64,000 nt of DNA from Pseudomonas sp. SJZ074 (lineage in GTDB: Bacteria > Pseudomonadota > Gammaproteobacteria > Pseudomonadales > Pseudomonadaceae): positions 1 through 64,000 of the forward strand of contig NZ_VIUE01000007.1 in the NCBI RefSeq assembly GCF_007828215.1. The letters run 5' to 3'. The notes under the pieces were generated by a model, which had not been told where the DNA came from, searched no databases, and saw only the letters and a list, made by a program, of their open reading frames with translations. This document shows, piece after piece, positions 37,434 to 46,614 of the stretch. Each line of letters starts with the position of its first letter. The stretch's first letter is position 1. A program made the position numbers and the translations under genes.

Positions 37434-37616
37434 ATGAGCGCATCCCTACGTAGCGTCGACGGCCAGGACGAAGCAACCATCTTGCGCGAGATCCAGAGCG
37501 CATTGCGTGATCTGCGCTTTGGCGCGGTGGAAATCACCGTGCATAACGCGCAGGTGGTCCAGATCGAACGCAAGGAAAAATTCCGCCTGCAGCAGCCGAG
37601 CCACAAACCGGGCTGA
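37434..37616 (+). CDS. oscA: OscA, small sulphur-starvation protein (DUF2292)
   Basis: This 60-residue protein ends with the DUF2292 core (EIQSALRDLRFGAVEITVHNAQVVQIERKEKFR-type pattern). OscA is needed for organosulphur use and chromate resistance in P. corrugata and lies directly upstream of sbp-cysTWA in many pseudomonads. AAGGAG lies 8 bases before the ATG. The biochemical role is unknown. The position makes it probably the first gene of the sulphate uptake operon. Confidence 0.88.
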   Translation: MSASLRSVDGQDEATILREIQSALRDLRFGAVEITVHNAQVVQIERKEKFRLQQPSHKPG

Positions 37617-37697
37617 AACAGTATGGCTGTGGGGAATTTTCAGGACCACCCGATCTGCCAGAAACCATAAGAAACCAGAATTCCAGGAGCTTTCACC

Positions 37698-38711
37698 ATG
37701 TCGTCGATTCGCCGTTATGCCCTGGCCGCCCTGGCCAGCGCTGTTTTCGCAGGTTCCGCCGTCGCGAAGGATTACGAGCTGCTCAACGTGTCCTACGATC
37801 CAACCCGTGAGCTGTACCAGGATTACAACGCCGAATTCGTCAGTTTCTGGAAGCAGGCCCACCCGGACGACAGCGTGAAGATCCAGCAATCCCACGGTGG
37901 CTCGGGCAAGCAGGGCCGAGCGGTGATCGATGGGTTGCGTGCCGACGTCGTGACCCTGGCCCTGGCCGGTGACATCGATGAAATCGCCAAACTGGGCAAA
38001 ACCCTGCCGCTGGACTGGCAGCAGCGTCTGCCGGAAGCCAGCACGCCTTACACGTCCACCATCGTGTTCCTGGTGCGCAAGGGCAACCCCAAGGGCATCA
38101 AGGATTGGGGCGACCTGATCAAGAACGACGTGTCGGTCATCACCCCGAACCCGAAGACCTCCGGCGGTGCGCGCTGGAACTTCCTCGCGGCCTGGGCCTA
38201 TGGCCTCAAGGCCAATGGGGGTGACGAGGCCAAGGCCAAGGAGTACGTGCAGGCGTTGTTCAAGCACGTACCGATCCTCGATACCGGCGCCCGCGGTTCG
38301 ACCATTACCTTCGTCAACAATGGTCAGGGCGACGTGTTGCTGGCCTGGGAAAACGAAGCCTTCCTGGCGCTGAAAGAAGAAGGGGGAGCCGACAAATTCG
38401 ACATCGTCGTGCCGTCGCTGTCGATCCTTGCCGAGCCTCCGGTGGCGGTGGTGGACAAGAACGCCGAGAAGAAAGGCAACCTGGAGATCGCCGAAGCTTA
38501 CCTCAAGCATCTGTACAGCCCGGCCGGACAGGAAATCGCCGCGAAGAATTTCTATCGTCCGCGCGACAAGGACGTGGCCGCCAAGTACGCCCGGCAGTTT
38601 CCCAAACTGGAGCTGGTGACCATCGACAAGGACTTCGACGGCTGGAAAACCGCCCAACCGAAATTCTTCAACGATGGCGGCGTGTTCGACCAGATCTATC
38701 AGGCGCAGTAA
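37698..38711 (+). CDS. sbp: Sulphate-binding periplasmic protein
   Basis: This 337-residue protein has a signal peptide (cleavage after SAVA, about residue 22). The mature part shows the sulphate-binding family signatures [15 protein letters not shown] and QSHGGSGKQ. It captures sulphate or thiosulphate for the CysTWA transporter encoded downstream. It follows oscA by about 80 bp and precedes cysT with a compact REP between. Confidence 0.95.
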   Translation: MSSIRRYALAALASAVFAGSAVAKDYELLNVSYDPTRELYQDYNAEFVSFWKQAHPDDSVKIQQSHGGSGKQGRAVIDGLRADVVTLALAGDIDEIAKLGKTLPLDWQQRLPEASTPYTSTIVFLVRKGNPKGIKDWGDLIKNDVSVITPNPKTSGGARWNFLAAWAYGLKANGGDEAKAKEYVQALFKHVPILDTGARGSTITFVNNGQGDVLLAWENEAFLALKEEGGADKFDIVVPSLSILAEPPVAVVDKNAEKKGNLEIAEAYLKHLYSPAGQEIAAKNFYRPRDKDVAAKYARQFPKLELVTIDKDFDGWKTAQPKFFNDGGVFDQIYQAQ

Positions 38712-38752
38712 GCTGGATGGACCTTGCAAAACGGTTTACTTAAGAAGGGCTT

Positions 38753-38783
38753 CTGTGGGAGCGAGGCCTGCTCGCCCCCACAA
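38753..38783. repeat. Single REP hairpin between sbp and cysT
   Basis: A compact inverted repeat (TGTGGGAGCGAG / CTCGCCCCCACA). REP hairpins after binding-protein genes can protect the upstream mRNA and lower expression of the permease genes; that role here is inference. Confidence 0.82.
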
Positions 38784-38816
38784 GGATATTCTGCGCGTTC
38801 CCAACCAAGGACTTTT

Positions 38817-39635
38817 ATGTCGCGTCGCATCTCCCCCGTCATACCCGGCTTCGGGCTGACGCTGGGCTACACCCTGGTGTACCTCAGTCTGATTGTGCTC
38901 ATACCGCTGGCGGCGATGTTCGTGCATGCCGCCCAACTCACCTGGGAACAGTTCTGGACGATCATTTCGGCGCCGCGAGTGCTGGCTGCCTTGAAGCTCA
39001 GCTTCGGCACCGCGCTGTGCGCCGCGATCATCAACGGCGTGATTGGCACGCTGCTGGCCTGGGTGCTGGTGCGGTATACCTTTCCTGGCCGCAAGATCAT
39101 CGATGCGATGATCGACCTGCCGTTCGCTCTGCCCACCGCTGTGGCCGGGATCGCCTTGACGGCGTTGTATGCACCGACCGGTCTGGTCGGCCAGTTCGCC
39201 ACCGACCTGGGATTCAAGATCGCCTATACCCCGTTGGGCATTACCCTGGCGCTGACTTTCGTGACGCTGCCGTTCGTGGTGCGTACGGTGCAGCCGGTGT
39301 TGGCGGATATTCCCCGTGAGGTGGAAGAGGCGGCTGCCTGTCTCGGCGCCAAGCCCTGGCAGGTGTTTCGTCACATCCTGATGCCGGCGTTGTTGCCGGC
39401 CTGGCTGACCGGTTTCGCCCTGGCGTTTGCCCGGGGTGTGGGCGAGTACGGTTCGGTGATTTTCATCGCCGGCAACATGCCGATGAAAACCGAGATCCTG
39501 CCGCTGCTGATTATGGTCAAGCTCGACCAGTACGACTACACCGGCGCCACCTCCATCGGCGTGCTGATGCTGGTGGTTTCCTTCGTCCTGTTGCTGCTGA
39601 TCAACTTGCTGCAGCGGCGCATCGAAACCCCATAA
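38817..39635 (+). CDS. cysT: Sulphate/thiosulphate ABC transporter permease CysT
   Basis: This 272-residue inner-membrane permease has about six helices and the EAA loop (VEEAAACLGAKPWQVFRHILMP) that contacts the ATPase. The order sbp-cysT-cysW-cysA and the family patterns identify it as CysT (CysU). The ATG at 38817 has AAGGA 5 bases upstream and gives the expected N terminus; the longer frame runs through the REP. Confidence 0.94.
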   Translation: MSRRISPVIPGFGLTLGYTLVYLSLIVLIPLAAMFVHAAQLTWEQFWTIISAPRVLAALKLSFGTALCAAIINGVIGTLLAWVLVRYTFPGRKIIDAMIDLPFALPTAVAGIALTALYAPTGLVGQFATDLGFKIAYTPLGITLALTFVTLPFVVRTVQPVLADIPREVEEAAACLGAKPWQVFRHILMPALLPAWLTGFALAFARGVGEYGSVIFIAGNMPMKTEILPLLIMVKLDQYDYTGATSIGVLMLVVSFVLLLLINLLQRRIETP

Positions 39636-39647
39636 GGAGGCGCGAAC

Positions 39648-40517
39648 ATGTCCCAATCGTCTATTTCCGCGGCCTCCACCAACGCTGCCCGCCGTGGCAG
39701 CGCGACGTCGCGACGAGTCCTGATCGGTCTTGGCTGGTTGTTCTTTGCGCTGTTCCTGCTGTTGCCGCTGTTCATTGTGGTGTCCCAGGGCCTGAAGCTC
39801 GGCCTGGGGGCGTTCTTTACCGCGATCTTCGAGCCCGACGCGCTGTCGGCGCTGAAACTCACGGTGATTGCGGTGCTGATTTCGGTGCCGCTGAACCTGG
39901 TGTTCGGGGTCAGCGCCGCGTGGTGCGTGAGCAAGTATTCGTTCCGTGGCAAAAGTATGCTGGTGACCCTGATCGATCTGCCGTTCTCGGTCTCGCCGGT
40001 TATCGCGGGTCTGGTCTACGTGCTGATGTTCGGCGCCCAGGGCCTGTTCGGGCCATGGCTGGCGGACCACGACATCCAGATCGTGTTTGCGCTGCCGGGT
40101 ATCGTGCTGGCGACGATCTTCGTCACGGTGCCGTTCGTGGCCCGTGAGCTGATCCCGCTGATGCAGGAACAGGGTACCCAGGAAGAAGAAGCCGCGCGCC
40201 TGCTGGGTGCCAACGGCTGGCAGATGTTCTGGCATGTCACCGTGCCGAACATCAAGTGGGGCCTGATCTATGGCGTGGTGCTGTGTACCGCCCGGGCCAT
40301 GGGTGAGTTCGGCGCGGTGTCGGTGGTGTCCGGGCACATTCGCGGGGTGACCAATACCCTGCCGTTGCACGTCGAGATCCTCTACAACGAATACAACCAC
40401 GTGGCTGCGTTCGCCGTGGCGAGCCTGTTGCTGATCCTGGCGCTCTTCATCCTGCTGCTCAAGCAGTGGAGCGAAAACCGAATCAACCGCCTGCGCGCCA
40501 GCGCCGCGGAGGAATAA
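39648..40517 (+). CDS. cysW: Sulphate/thiosulphate ABC transporter permease CysW
   Basis: This 289-residue permease has about six helices and an EAA loop ([22 protein letters not shown]). It pairs with CysT to form the sulphate channel. AAGGAGG lies 8 bases upstream of the ATG. It is 12 bases after cysT and 3 bases before cysA, so it is co-transcribed. Confidence 0.94.
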   Translation: MSQSSISAASTNAARRGSATSRRVLIGLGWLFFALFLLLPLFIVVSQGLKLGLGAFFTAIFEPDALSALKLTVIAVLISVPLNLVFGVSAAWCVSKYSFRGKSMLVTLIDLPFSVSPVIAGLVYVLMFGAQGLFGPWLADHDIQIVFALPGIVLATIFVTVPFVARELIPLMQEQGTQEEEAARLLGANGWQMFWHVTVPNIKWGLIYGVVLCTARAMGEFGAVSVVSGHIRGVTNTLPLHVEILYNEYNHVAAFAVASLLLILALFILLLKQWSENRINRLRASAAEE

Positions 40518-40520
40518 TTC

Positions 40521-41510
40521 ATGTCGATCGAAGTCCGTAACGTCAGCAAGAATTTCAACGCCTTCAGAGCCTTGGACGACATCAGCCTGGACATCCAGAG
40601 CGGTGAGCTGGTGGCGCTGCTCGGCCCTTCGGGTTGCGGCAAGACCACCTTGCTGCGGATCATCGCCGGTCTCGAAACCCCGGACCAGGGCAGCATCGTG
40701 TTCCACGGTGAGGACGTGTCCGGCCACGACGTGCGTGATCGCAACGTCGGCTTCGTGTTCCAGCACTACGCCTTGTTCCGCCACATGACCGTGTTCGACA
40801 ACGTCGCCTTCGGCCTGCGCATGAAACCCAAGGGCCAACGCCCGAACGAGAGCCAGATCGCGACCAAGGTTCACGAGCTGCTGAACATGGTGCAACTGGA
40901 CTGGCTCGCCGACCGTTACCCCGAACAACTGTCCGGTGGCCAGCGCCAGCGTATCGCCCTGGCCCGCGCCTTGGCTGTGGAACCCAAGGTACTGCTGCTG
41001 GACGAACCGTTCGGTGCCCTCGATGCCAAGGTCCGCAAGGAACTGCGCCGCTGGCTGGCGCGCCTGCACGAGGACATCAATCTGACCTCGGTGTTCGTCA
41101 CCCACGACCAGGAAGAAGCCATGGAAGTCGCCGACCGTATCGTGGTGATGAACAAGGGCGTGATCGAGCAGATTGGTTCGCCGGGCGACGTGTACGAGAA
41201 CCCGGCCAGTGATTTCGTGTATCACTTCCTGGGTGACTCTAACCGCCTGCACTTGGGGGAAGACCGGCACGTGCTGTTCCGCCCCCATGAAGTCTCGCTG
41301 TCGCGTTCGGCGCTCGAAGACCATCACGCCGCCGAGGTTCGGGACATCCGTCCGCTGGGCGCAACGACCCGGGTGACGTTGAAGGTGGAAGGTCAGGGTG
41401 AGCTGATCGAGGCCGAGGTGGTGAAAGACCACGACAGCCTGGTGGGGCTGGCGAAGGGCGAGACGCTGTTCTTCAAGCCGAAGGTCTGGCAGAAAGTCGC
41501 CAACCTTTAG
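40521..41510 (+). CDS. cysA: Sulphate/thiosulphate ABC transporter ATPase CysA
   Basis: This 329-residue ABC ATPase has Walker [10 protein letters not shown] (35-43), the LSGGQRQR signature, Walker [12 protein letters not shown] and the H-loop [16 protein letters not shown]-terminal TOBE-like regulatory domain (about 240-329) follows. It powers sulphate import with CysT and CysW. It is the last gene of the oscA-sbp-cysTWA block; a REPIN follows. Confidence 0.95.
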   Translation: MSIEVRNVSKNFNAFRALDDISLDIQSGELVALLGPSGCGKTTLLRIIAGLETPDQGSIVFHGEDVSGHDVRDRNVGFVFQHYALFRHMTVFDNVAFGLRMKPKGQRPNESQIATKVHELLNMVQLDWLADRYPEQLSGGQRQRIALARALAVEPKVLLLDEPFGALDAKVRKELRRWLARLHEDINLTSVFVTHDQEEAMEVADRIVVMNKGVIEQIGSPGDVYENPASDFVYHFLGDSNRLHLGEDRHVLFRPHEVSLSRSALEDHHAAEVRDIRPLGATTRVTLKVEGQGELIEAEVVKDHDSLVGLAKGETLFFKPKVWQKVANL

Positions 41511-41519
41511 GATCAAAAG

Positions 41520-41598
41520 CATCGCGAGCAGGCTCGCTCCCACAGGGATCGTGGTCTCCCTGAAGTCCCTTGTGGGAGCGAGCCTGCTCGCGATGGCG
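41520..41598. repeat. REPIN after cysA
   Basis: Inverted REP cores (ATCGCGAGCAGGCTCGCTCC and GGAGCGAGCCTGCTCGCGAT) nearly perfect over 26 bases on each side of a short spacer. Confidence 0.92.
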
Positions 41599-41777
41599 TC
41601 CTCCATGACAGCGCTCTTCTAATCCGAATAACACCGTCAGGTTTTGCTTCGATTGGTTCTATTTCCACAACCCTTCTTGATTCAAACCCTACCTAGACTC
41701 TGACATGCCAGGAGGCAGTGAGAGTCCATGACGGACCGGTGTGATCCCCTGGCGCCCTGATGCCAAGGAGATCAAGC

Positions 41778-43142
41778 ATGAGAATGGAAGTCAGTCGGCG
41801 TGGCCCGTTGGGCTGTGCCTTGTTAAGCGTTCTGCTATGCCCGTATGCCAGCGCCGACCCCTCGCTGTCGCCGCAAATACCCTTCGATGTCACGGCCACC
41901 CAACCCATCTCCCTGCCCAGCCTGCAAGGCAATTTCGATGAACTGTCGTGGCAGACCTTCATCGCTCTGAACTGGCCGGCCCTGGACAATGGCAATCCCA
42001 ATACCGGCACTACCATTGGCAAGCAGGATGGGGCCACGGTCTGGGAAAGTTGGAAAGAGAGTTATCAGATTTTCCGCGCCAAGGGCCAGACGCCCTTGCC
42101 CTGGGATGCGCCGGCGACGCTCCCCGAAGTGTGCAAGCAGCTCAAGCCCGGGCGGCTGCTGCAGCAAATGGGCAAGGTCCCCGACGTGCTGGATGAATTT
42201 ATCCAGCCCTTCGAAAGCGGCCCGCTGGTAGACCAGAACGGCGTTTATACGCGCAACGAAATCGTGGTCAACCAATCGATGTTCAACGGAATCGTCGACA
42301 ACGGCCTGTACAGCATCGAAGGCCAGCAGAAATTCTTTGCCGCGAACAAGACCAACACCGTGGCGTTCAGCTGTGGTTCCAACGACACGAGCCAGGTCGG
42401 TTCGGTGATGGTGAAGGCATCCTGGAAGGTGCTGGGGGCCAACGACCGTCCCCAGGATTTCCACACGGTCGACGCGTTGGTCTATACGCCGGGCAACAGC
42501 GACCCGAGTCATGGGCCGATAGTCGAGGAGTCGTGCGCATCGCAATCGGTCGGGCTGGTGGGTTTGCACATTGTCCATAAGACCGCCAGTGCGCCGCAGT
42601 GGGTCTGGTCGACCTTCGAGCACGTGAACAACGTGCCGGAGCAATCCACACCGGTGGCGCAGCGCAAAGGGCCGTACCTGTTCTACAACGCCGCCAGCAC
42701 CAGTGCGATCAACCAGCCTCCGCCACGACCATGGAACCCGGCCGTCAAGGCGACGCCTTCGCAGATCGTGCGCGAAGTGCCGCTGACCGGGCCCACCAAC
42801 GCCTTGAACGCCAAGTATCAAACCCTGTTGCGCACGGCCAACCCGCAGAGTGTCTGGGCCAACTATCAGTTGATCAGCACCCAGTGGCCGACCGCCGCGC
42901 CGCCACCGAACTGCCAGATTTCGGCCGCCAACCCGCTGGGCAATCCCGCGCCCGCGTTCCTCGCCAACGCCACGCTGGAAACCTACATCCAGGGCACCAC
43001 GCCCCAGGCGTCCTCCAGTTGCATGGCCTGTCATGGCAACGCCGCTACTCATGTCACCGAATCCCCGCGCACCAGCTTCGCGGACTTCACCTATTTGCTC
43101 GAACGCGCGCAGTCCACTTCCGGACAAGGAGCCAAACAATGA
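41778..43142 (+). CDS. Exported cytochrome c-like protein with one haem motif
   Basis: This 454-residue protein has a signal peptide (residues 1-26, ending YASA/DP). A large domain without a recognised fold follows, and a single CxxCH haem site sits near the C terminus (Cys415, Cys418, His419 in SSCMACHGN). It is the first gene of a three-gene operon with a GMC flavoprotein and its small subunit, so it probably accepts electrons from that dehydrogenase in the periplasm. Classic partner cytochromes (three haems, about 450 residues) have three CxxCH motifs; only one is seen here. AAGGAG lies 7 bases before the ATG. Confidence 0.72.
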   Translation: MRMEVSRRGPLGCALLSVLLCPYASADPSLSPQIPFDVTATQPISLPSLQGNFDELSWQTFIALNWPALDNGNPNTGTTIGKQDGATVWESWKESYQIFRAKGQTPLPWDAPATLPEVCKQLKPGRLLQQMGKVPDVLDEFIQPFESGPLVDQNGVYTRNEIVVNQSMFNGIVDNGLYSIEGQQKFFAANKTNTVAFSCGSNDTSQVGSVMVKASWKVLGANDRPQDFHTVDALVYTPGNSDPSHGPIVEESCASQSVGLVGLHIVHKTASAPQWVWSTFEHVNNVPEQSTPVAQRKGPYLFYNAASTSAINQPPPRPWNPAVKATPSQIVREVPLTGPTNALNAKYQTLLRTANPQSVWANYQLISTQWPTAAPPPNCQISAANPLGNPAPAFLANATLETYIQGTTPQASSSCMACHGNAATHVTESPRTSFADFTYLLERAQSTSGQGAKQ

Positions 43143-43657
43143 GCACTGACCTGGACAATTTCGTCGGCCTGTCATCGGCCCTGACCGGTATTCCCATCGC
43201 GCGCCTGGCGCCGCAGCTCGACCCGATAGGTCTGCCTCCGCTGTTTCTCGATTACGTCACCCCACGCATCACCACCGATGTGCTCAACCCGTTGCTGACG
43301 CAGTACGCCACGTTGGCGGCCGACAACGTGTCCCCGGACAGGATCGCCCAGCAGGTGCTGGTCACCACGCAACCGACCCCCAACTCCGTGCTGGCGGCGC
43401 GTTCAATCATGAAGCTCTGGTTCCTGGGTGTCTGGTACCAACCGTATGACGCGGGGAATTACAAAAAGGGTGACTCGGCGGTGGTGTCCGACCAGGCGTA
43501 TATCAACAGCTGGGCCTGGAAAGCTGCCCAGGCTCACCCAATGGGCTACAGCGAATCGTTCTTCGGCTACTGGAACGAACAGCCGCCGAGCCTTGAGGAC
43601 TTGACCGGCGTACCCGCCACCGCGTCCTCCAATGTCCAACAAGGAGACCGGTCATGA
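43139..43657 (+). CDS. Small subunit of a GMC-type dehydrogenase (sorbitol/fructose dehydrogenase type)
   Basis: This 172-residue protein resembles FAD-linked sugar dehydrogenase small subunits: a helical N terminus (VTTQPTPNSVLAARSIMKLW), then WFLGVWYQP, YINSWAWKAAQAHPMGY and a terminal W...PP pattern. In the known family this subunit carries the Tat signal and stabilises the large subunit. Here no twin-arginine or other signal is seen. It overlaps its neighbours by 4 bases on both sides (ATGA), so stoichiometric translation with them is likely. Confidence 0.72.
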   Translation: MSTDLDNFVGLSSALTGIPIARLAPQLDPIGLPPLFLDYVTPRITTDVLNPLLTQYATLAADNVSPDRIAQQVLVTTQPTPNSVLAARSIMKLWFLGVWYQPYDAGNYKKGDSAVVSDQAYINSWAWKAAQAHPMGYSESFFGYWNEQPPSLEDLTGVPATASSNVQQGDRS

Positions 43658-45873
43658 CTATTGAACAAGCCGAAGTGGTGATCGTGGGCGCCGGGCTGGC
43701 CGGCAGTATCGTTGCTTATCAACTGGCCATGGCCGGCGTGGAGGTGCTGGTGCTCGAATCGGGACCGGAGATCCCGGTCAATCGGGCTCAATACCTGGAA
43801 CGGTTCTACACCACCACGCTGAAAACCCCGGAATCGCCCTATCCACCGGTCACCAGCCTGGACCCGCCCCGTGACCCGGCCAAGCAGAACGCCCCGCGTG
43901 CGACCATCGCCGACCTGATCCTGGGATGGGACAAACCGGAGGTCAGTTACCTGGTGCAGAAAGGCCCGATGCCTTTCACCAGCACCTATGAGCGAGTCGG
44001 CGGCGGAACCACCTGGCACTGGGTCGGGACCTGCCTGCGCATGGTGCCGAACGATTTTCGCCTGAAGTCCCTGTACAACGTCGGGGTGGACTGGCCTATC
44101 GGCTACGACGACCTGCAGAGCGCCTATTGCCGGGCCGAAGCGGAAATCGGCGTCTCGGCCAACGTTGCCGATCAGGCCTACCTGGGCATGACGTTTCCCG
44201 AGGGCTACGAATTTCCCATGCACAGCATTCCGTTGTCCTTGGTCGATGGCAGTTTTGTCGCGGCGGTGACGGGACAGGTATTCGACGGCTTGCCGCTGGT
44301 CGTCAGCCCGACGCCGGCCGGACGCAACTCCCAACCCTATGCAGGGCGCCGCGTATGTGCCGGCAACACCAACTGTACGCCGATCTGCCCGATCCAGGCC
44401 AAGTACGACGCCACCGTGACGATGAACAAGGCCCTGGCCACCGGCAAGGTCAAGGTGCTGTACAGGACGGTTGCCACCAAGTTGAACGTAGGGTTGGACG
44501 GCACTATCTTCGGTGTGGAATTCAAGCAGTATCAATTGGGTGATGGACCGATCACCGGCAGTGGCGAGGCCATTGCTCAACGTTATGTCATCGCCGCCCA
44601 TGCCATCGAAACCCCCAAGCTGTTGCTCAACTCCGCCACGCCCGACTGGCCCAAGGGCGTGGCCAACAGCAGCGGTCAGGTGGGGCGCAACCTGTCCGAC
44701 CACCCGATCTACCTGGCGTGGGGGCTGATGCCTGAAGGCAAGGCGGTTTTTCCCTACCGTGGCCCCCTGTCCACCGCCGGTATCGAGAGCTTGCGTGACG
44801 GTGCCTTTCGCAGCGAACGCGCGGCGTGGCGTATTGAGATCGGCAACGAGGGCTGGAACTGGCCGGCCAACGATCCCTACGACACGGTGGCCGATTTTAT
44901 CGACGGTACGAACAACAATGGCGTCAACCCGGTGAAGTCGGACCAGGACCCCATACCCCCTACCGAAGCGCTTTATGGAACTGCGCTGGTGCAAAAGCTC
45001 AACGACATTTTCATCCGGCAGTTCCGCATCGCATTCCTGGTGGAACAGGTGGAAGACGATCCCGATAACGCCAAGTGCTACATCGTTCCGTCGACCGAGT
45101 ACAAGGACCTGCTCGGTATTCCCCGGCCGGAAATCCATTATGAATTGTCCAAGTACACCCAGAAGGGTTTCCTGGAGGCAAAACGGCTGGCCACTCACAT
45201 TATCAAAGACCTGCTCGGCGCCGTGGAGCTGACCAAGCCGCTTACGCCAGGGACGTTCACTTACGGAAACGAACCTATGAGCTTCCAAGGTGCCGGGCAC
45301 TTGATGGGCACCTATCGCATGGGCAGTGACCCGGCCACATCGGTGGTCGACAAGAACCAGCGCAGTTGGGATCACAACAACCTGTTCCTGGTGGGCGATG
45401 GGGTTTTCCCCAGCAGCGGGACTTCGAATCCGAGCCTGACCATCGCGGCGTTGTCGTTCCAGGCCGGGGATACCGTGGCCAACGACCTGAAGGCGGTGAC
45501 GATGCAGGTCCAATCCAACGTCGCCTGGCAGGGCACCGGTGTGCAGATCAACGGATTGGTGCCGCGCCTGGTTCGCTACGTCAGCGGGCTATGGTGCGCC
45601 AGCCCGCAAGGCGGCAATGTCGATGGGAAGGGTGGTTCGAGGCACATCGACTACAGCAGCTATACCTTGCCCGGTGCTGCCGAAGGCGCCTTGATCGGTC
45701 GTGTGGGCAACAATGGCACGCCGTTCCTGGTGGGGGATCTGGCGCAGGTACCGGGCGACCAGCAAGGGGAGCTGCAACTGTGTATCAATGATGACCTGAC
45801 CGGGAAACACGGGGCTGGCTTGAGAGATAACACCGGCGCGCTGACCATCCGGGTCGAGTTCGGTGCCTTGTAG
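43654..45873 (+). CDS. GMC oxidoreductase with C-terminal LecA-like domain
   Basis: This 739-residue flavoprotein begins with the FAD dinucleotide motif GAGLAGSIVAYQ (10-21) and ends its catalytic part with the GMC C-terminal pattern (HLMGTYRMG, LFLVGDGVFPSSGTSNPSLT, about 550-605). Residues 619-739 form an extra beta-rich domain: WQGTGVQINGLVPRLVRYV, GALIGRVGNNG, GELQLCINDD and DNTGALTIRV. This matches the PA-IL/LecA galactose-lectin pattern. It probably oxidises a sugar or alcohol and passes electrons to the cytochrome-like partner. The substrate is unknown. No signal peptide is seen. Confidence 0.82.
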   Translation: MTIEQAEVVIVGAGLAGSIVAYQLAMAGVEVLVLESGPEIPVNRAQYLERFYTTTLKTPESPYPPVTSLDPPRDPAKQNAPRATIADLILGWDKPEVSYLVQKGPMPFTSTYERVGGGTTWHWVGTCLRMVPNDFRLKSLYNVGVDWPIGYDDLQSAYCRAEAEIGVSANVADQAYLGMTFPEGYEFPMHSIPLSLVDGSFVAAVTGQVFDGLPLVVSPTPAGRNSQPYAGRRVCAGNTNCTPICPIQAKYDATVTMNKALATGKVKVLYRTVATKLNVGLDGTIFGVEFKQYQLGDGPITGSGEAIAQRYVIAAHAIETPKLLLNSATPDWPKGVANSSGQVGRNLSDHPIYLAWGLMPEGKAVFPYRGPLSTAGIESLRDGAFRSERAAWRIEIGNEGWNWPANDPYDTVADFIDGTNNNGVNPVKSDQDPIPPTEALYGTALVQKLNDIFIRQFRIAFLVEQVEDDPDNAKCYIVPSTEYKDLLGIPRPEIHYELSKYTQKGFLEAKRLATHIIKDLLGAVELTKPLTPGTFTYGNEPMSFQGAGHLMGTYRMGSDPATSVVDKNQRSWDHNNLFLVGDGVFPSSGTSNPSLTIAALSFQAGDTVANDLKAVTMQVQSNVAWQGTGVQINGLVPRLVRYVSGLWCASPQGGNVDGKGGSRHIDYSSYTLPGAAEGALIGRVGNNGTPFLVGDLAQVPGDQQGELQLCINDDLTGKHGAGLRDNTGALTIRVEFGAL

Positions 45874-45888
45874 TGCTTTAACAGGCAA

Positions 45889-45980
45889 CCTGTGGGAGCG
45901 GGCTTGCCCGCGAAGGCGGCGGCAGTGTCGACATCAATGGCACAGATCCACCGCTATCGCGAGCAGGCTCGCTCCCACAA
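45889..45980. repeat. REPIN between GMC and Mpo1-like genes
   Basis: Inverted REP cores (GTGGGAGCGGGCTTGCCCGC and GCGAGCAGGCTCGCTCCCAC) of slightly different subtype on each side of a spacer. Confidence 0.88.
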
Positions 45981-46004
45981 AGCCCACCTTATTTCGCGGG
46001 GGGG

Positions 46005-46529
46005 TCACGCCGCCGAGCGCTGACTGCGCAAGGCCACCGGGCCGGCGCGCTCTTCGATGGCCCGCTTCAGCTCGCTCCGCAGCCCCAGCAGGAATCCTGC
46101 CTCGACCACCACGAACAACGGCCCGACGATCAACCCGGTCAGGTCATCGACGAATGCCGGTTTGCGGCCTTCGTAATAGTGACCGACGAACTGGATCGCC
46201 CAGCCCACCACAAACATCCCCAGGCCACTGCCCAGCCATACCAATGTGCTTTGCGCGGCCAATACCTGCCCCAGCCACACGGCCAGGCCCAGCAGCAGCG
46301 TCATCAGCACACCCAGGCGCAACTCCAGGCGCAGGTAGAACCAGGCACTGGCCGCCGCGACCAATATTGCCGGCGACAGCAGTACCGCTCCCGTTGGCCA
46401 GCCCGGTCGTGACAGCAGCACGGCGACAGCGACGAAAATCAGCGGAATGCCAATGAAGTGGCTGGCGATGTTGCGCGGATCGCGGTGATAGGCGGCGTAT
46501 TGACTGAGATGATCGACGAGGCTTTTCAT
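46005..46529 (-). CDS. Mpo1-like family protein (DUF962)
   Basis: This 174-residue membrane protein has about four helices and the conserved His motifs of the DUF962/Mpo1 family: YHRDPRN, HFIGIP and GHYYEGRKPA. Yeast Mpo1 is an Fe-dependent dioxygenase that removes one carbon from 2-hydroxy fatty acids; the bacterial role is not established. It is convergent with the GMC gene and divergent from the Crp/Fnr gene, with 85 bp between the starts. Confidence 0.85.
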   Translation of the reverse strand: MKSLVDHLSQYAAYHRDPRNIASHFIGIPLIFVAVAVLLSRPGWPTGAVLLSPAILVAAASAWFYLRLELRLGVLMTLLLGLAVWLGQVLAAQSTLVWLGSGLGMFVVGWAIQFVGHYYEGRKPAFVDDLTGLIVGPLFVVVEAGFLLGLRSELKRAIEERAGPVALRSQRSAA

Positions 46530-46614
46530 TGTTGTTCCTCCTGAGGTGATGCCTGCATGATGCCCAGGATCTACAAGGCGTTCTGTCAGTTAGCCGACAC
46601 TTCCCGGAGTTTCC

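Noticed and set aside
38736..41606. A 956-codon open frame antisense to cysT, cysW and cysA
   Set aside because: It has low-complexity His/Gln-rich sequence and runs through REP elements; it is a shadow frame.
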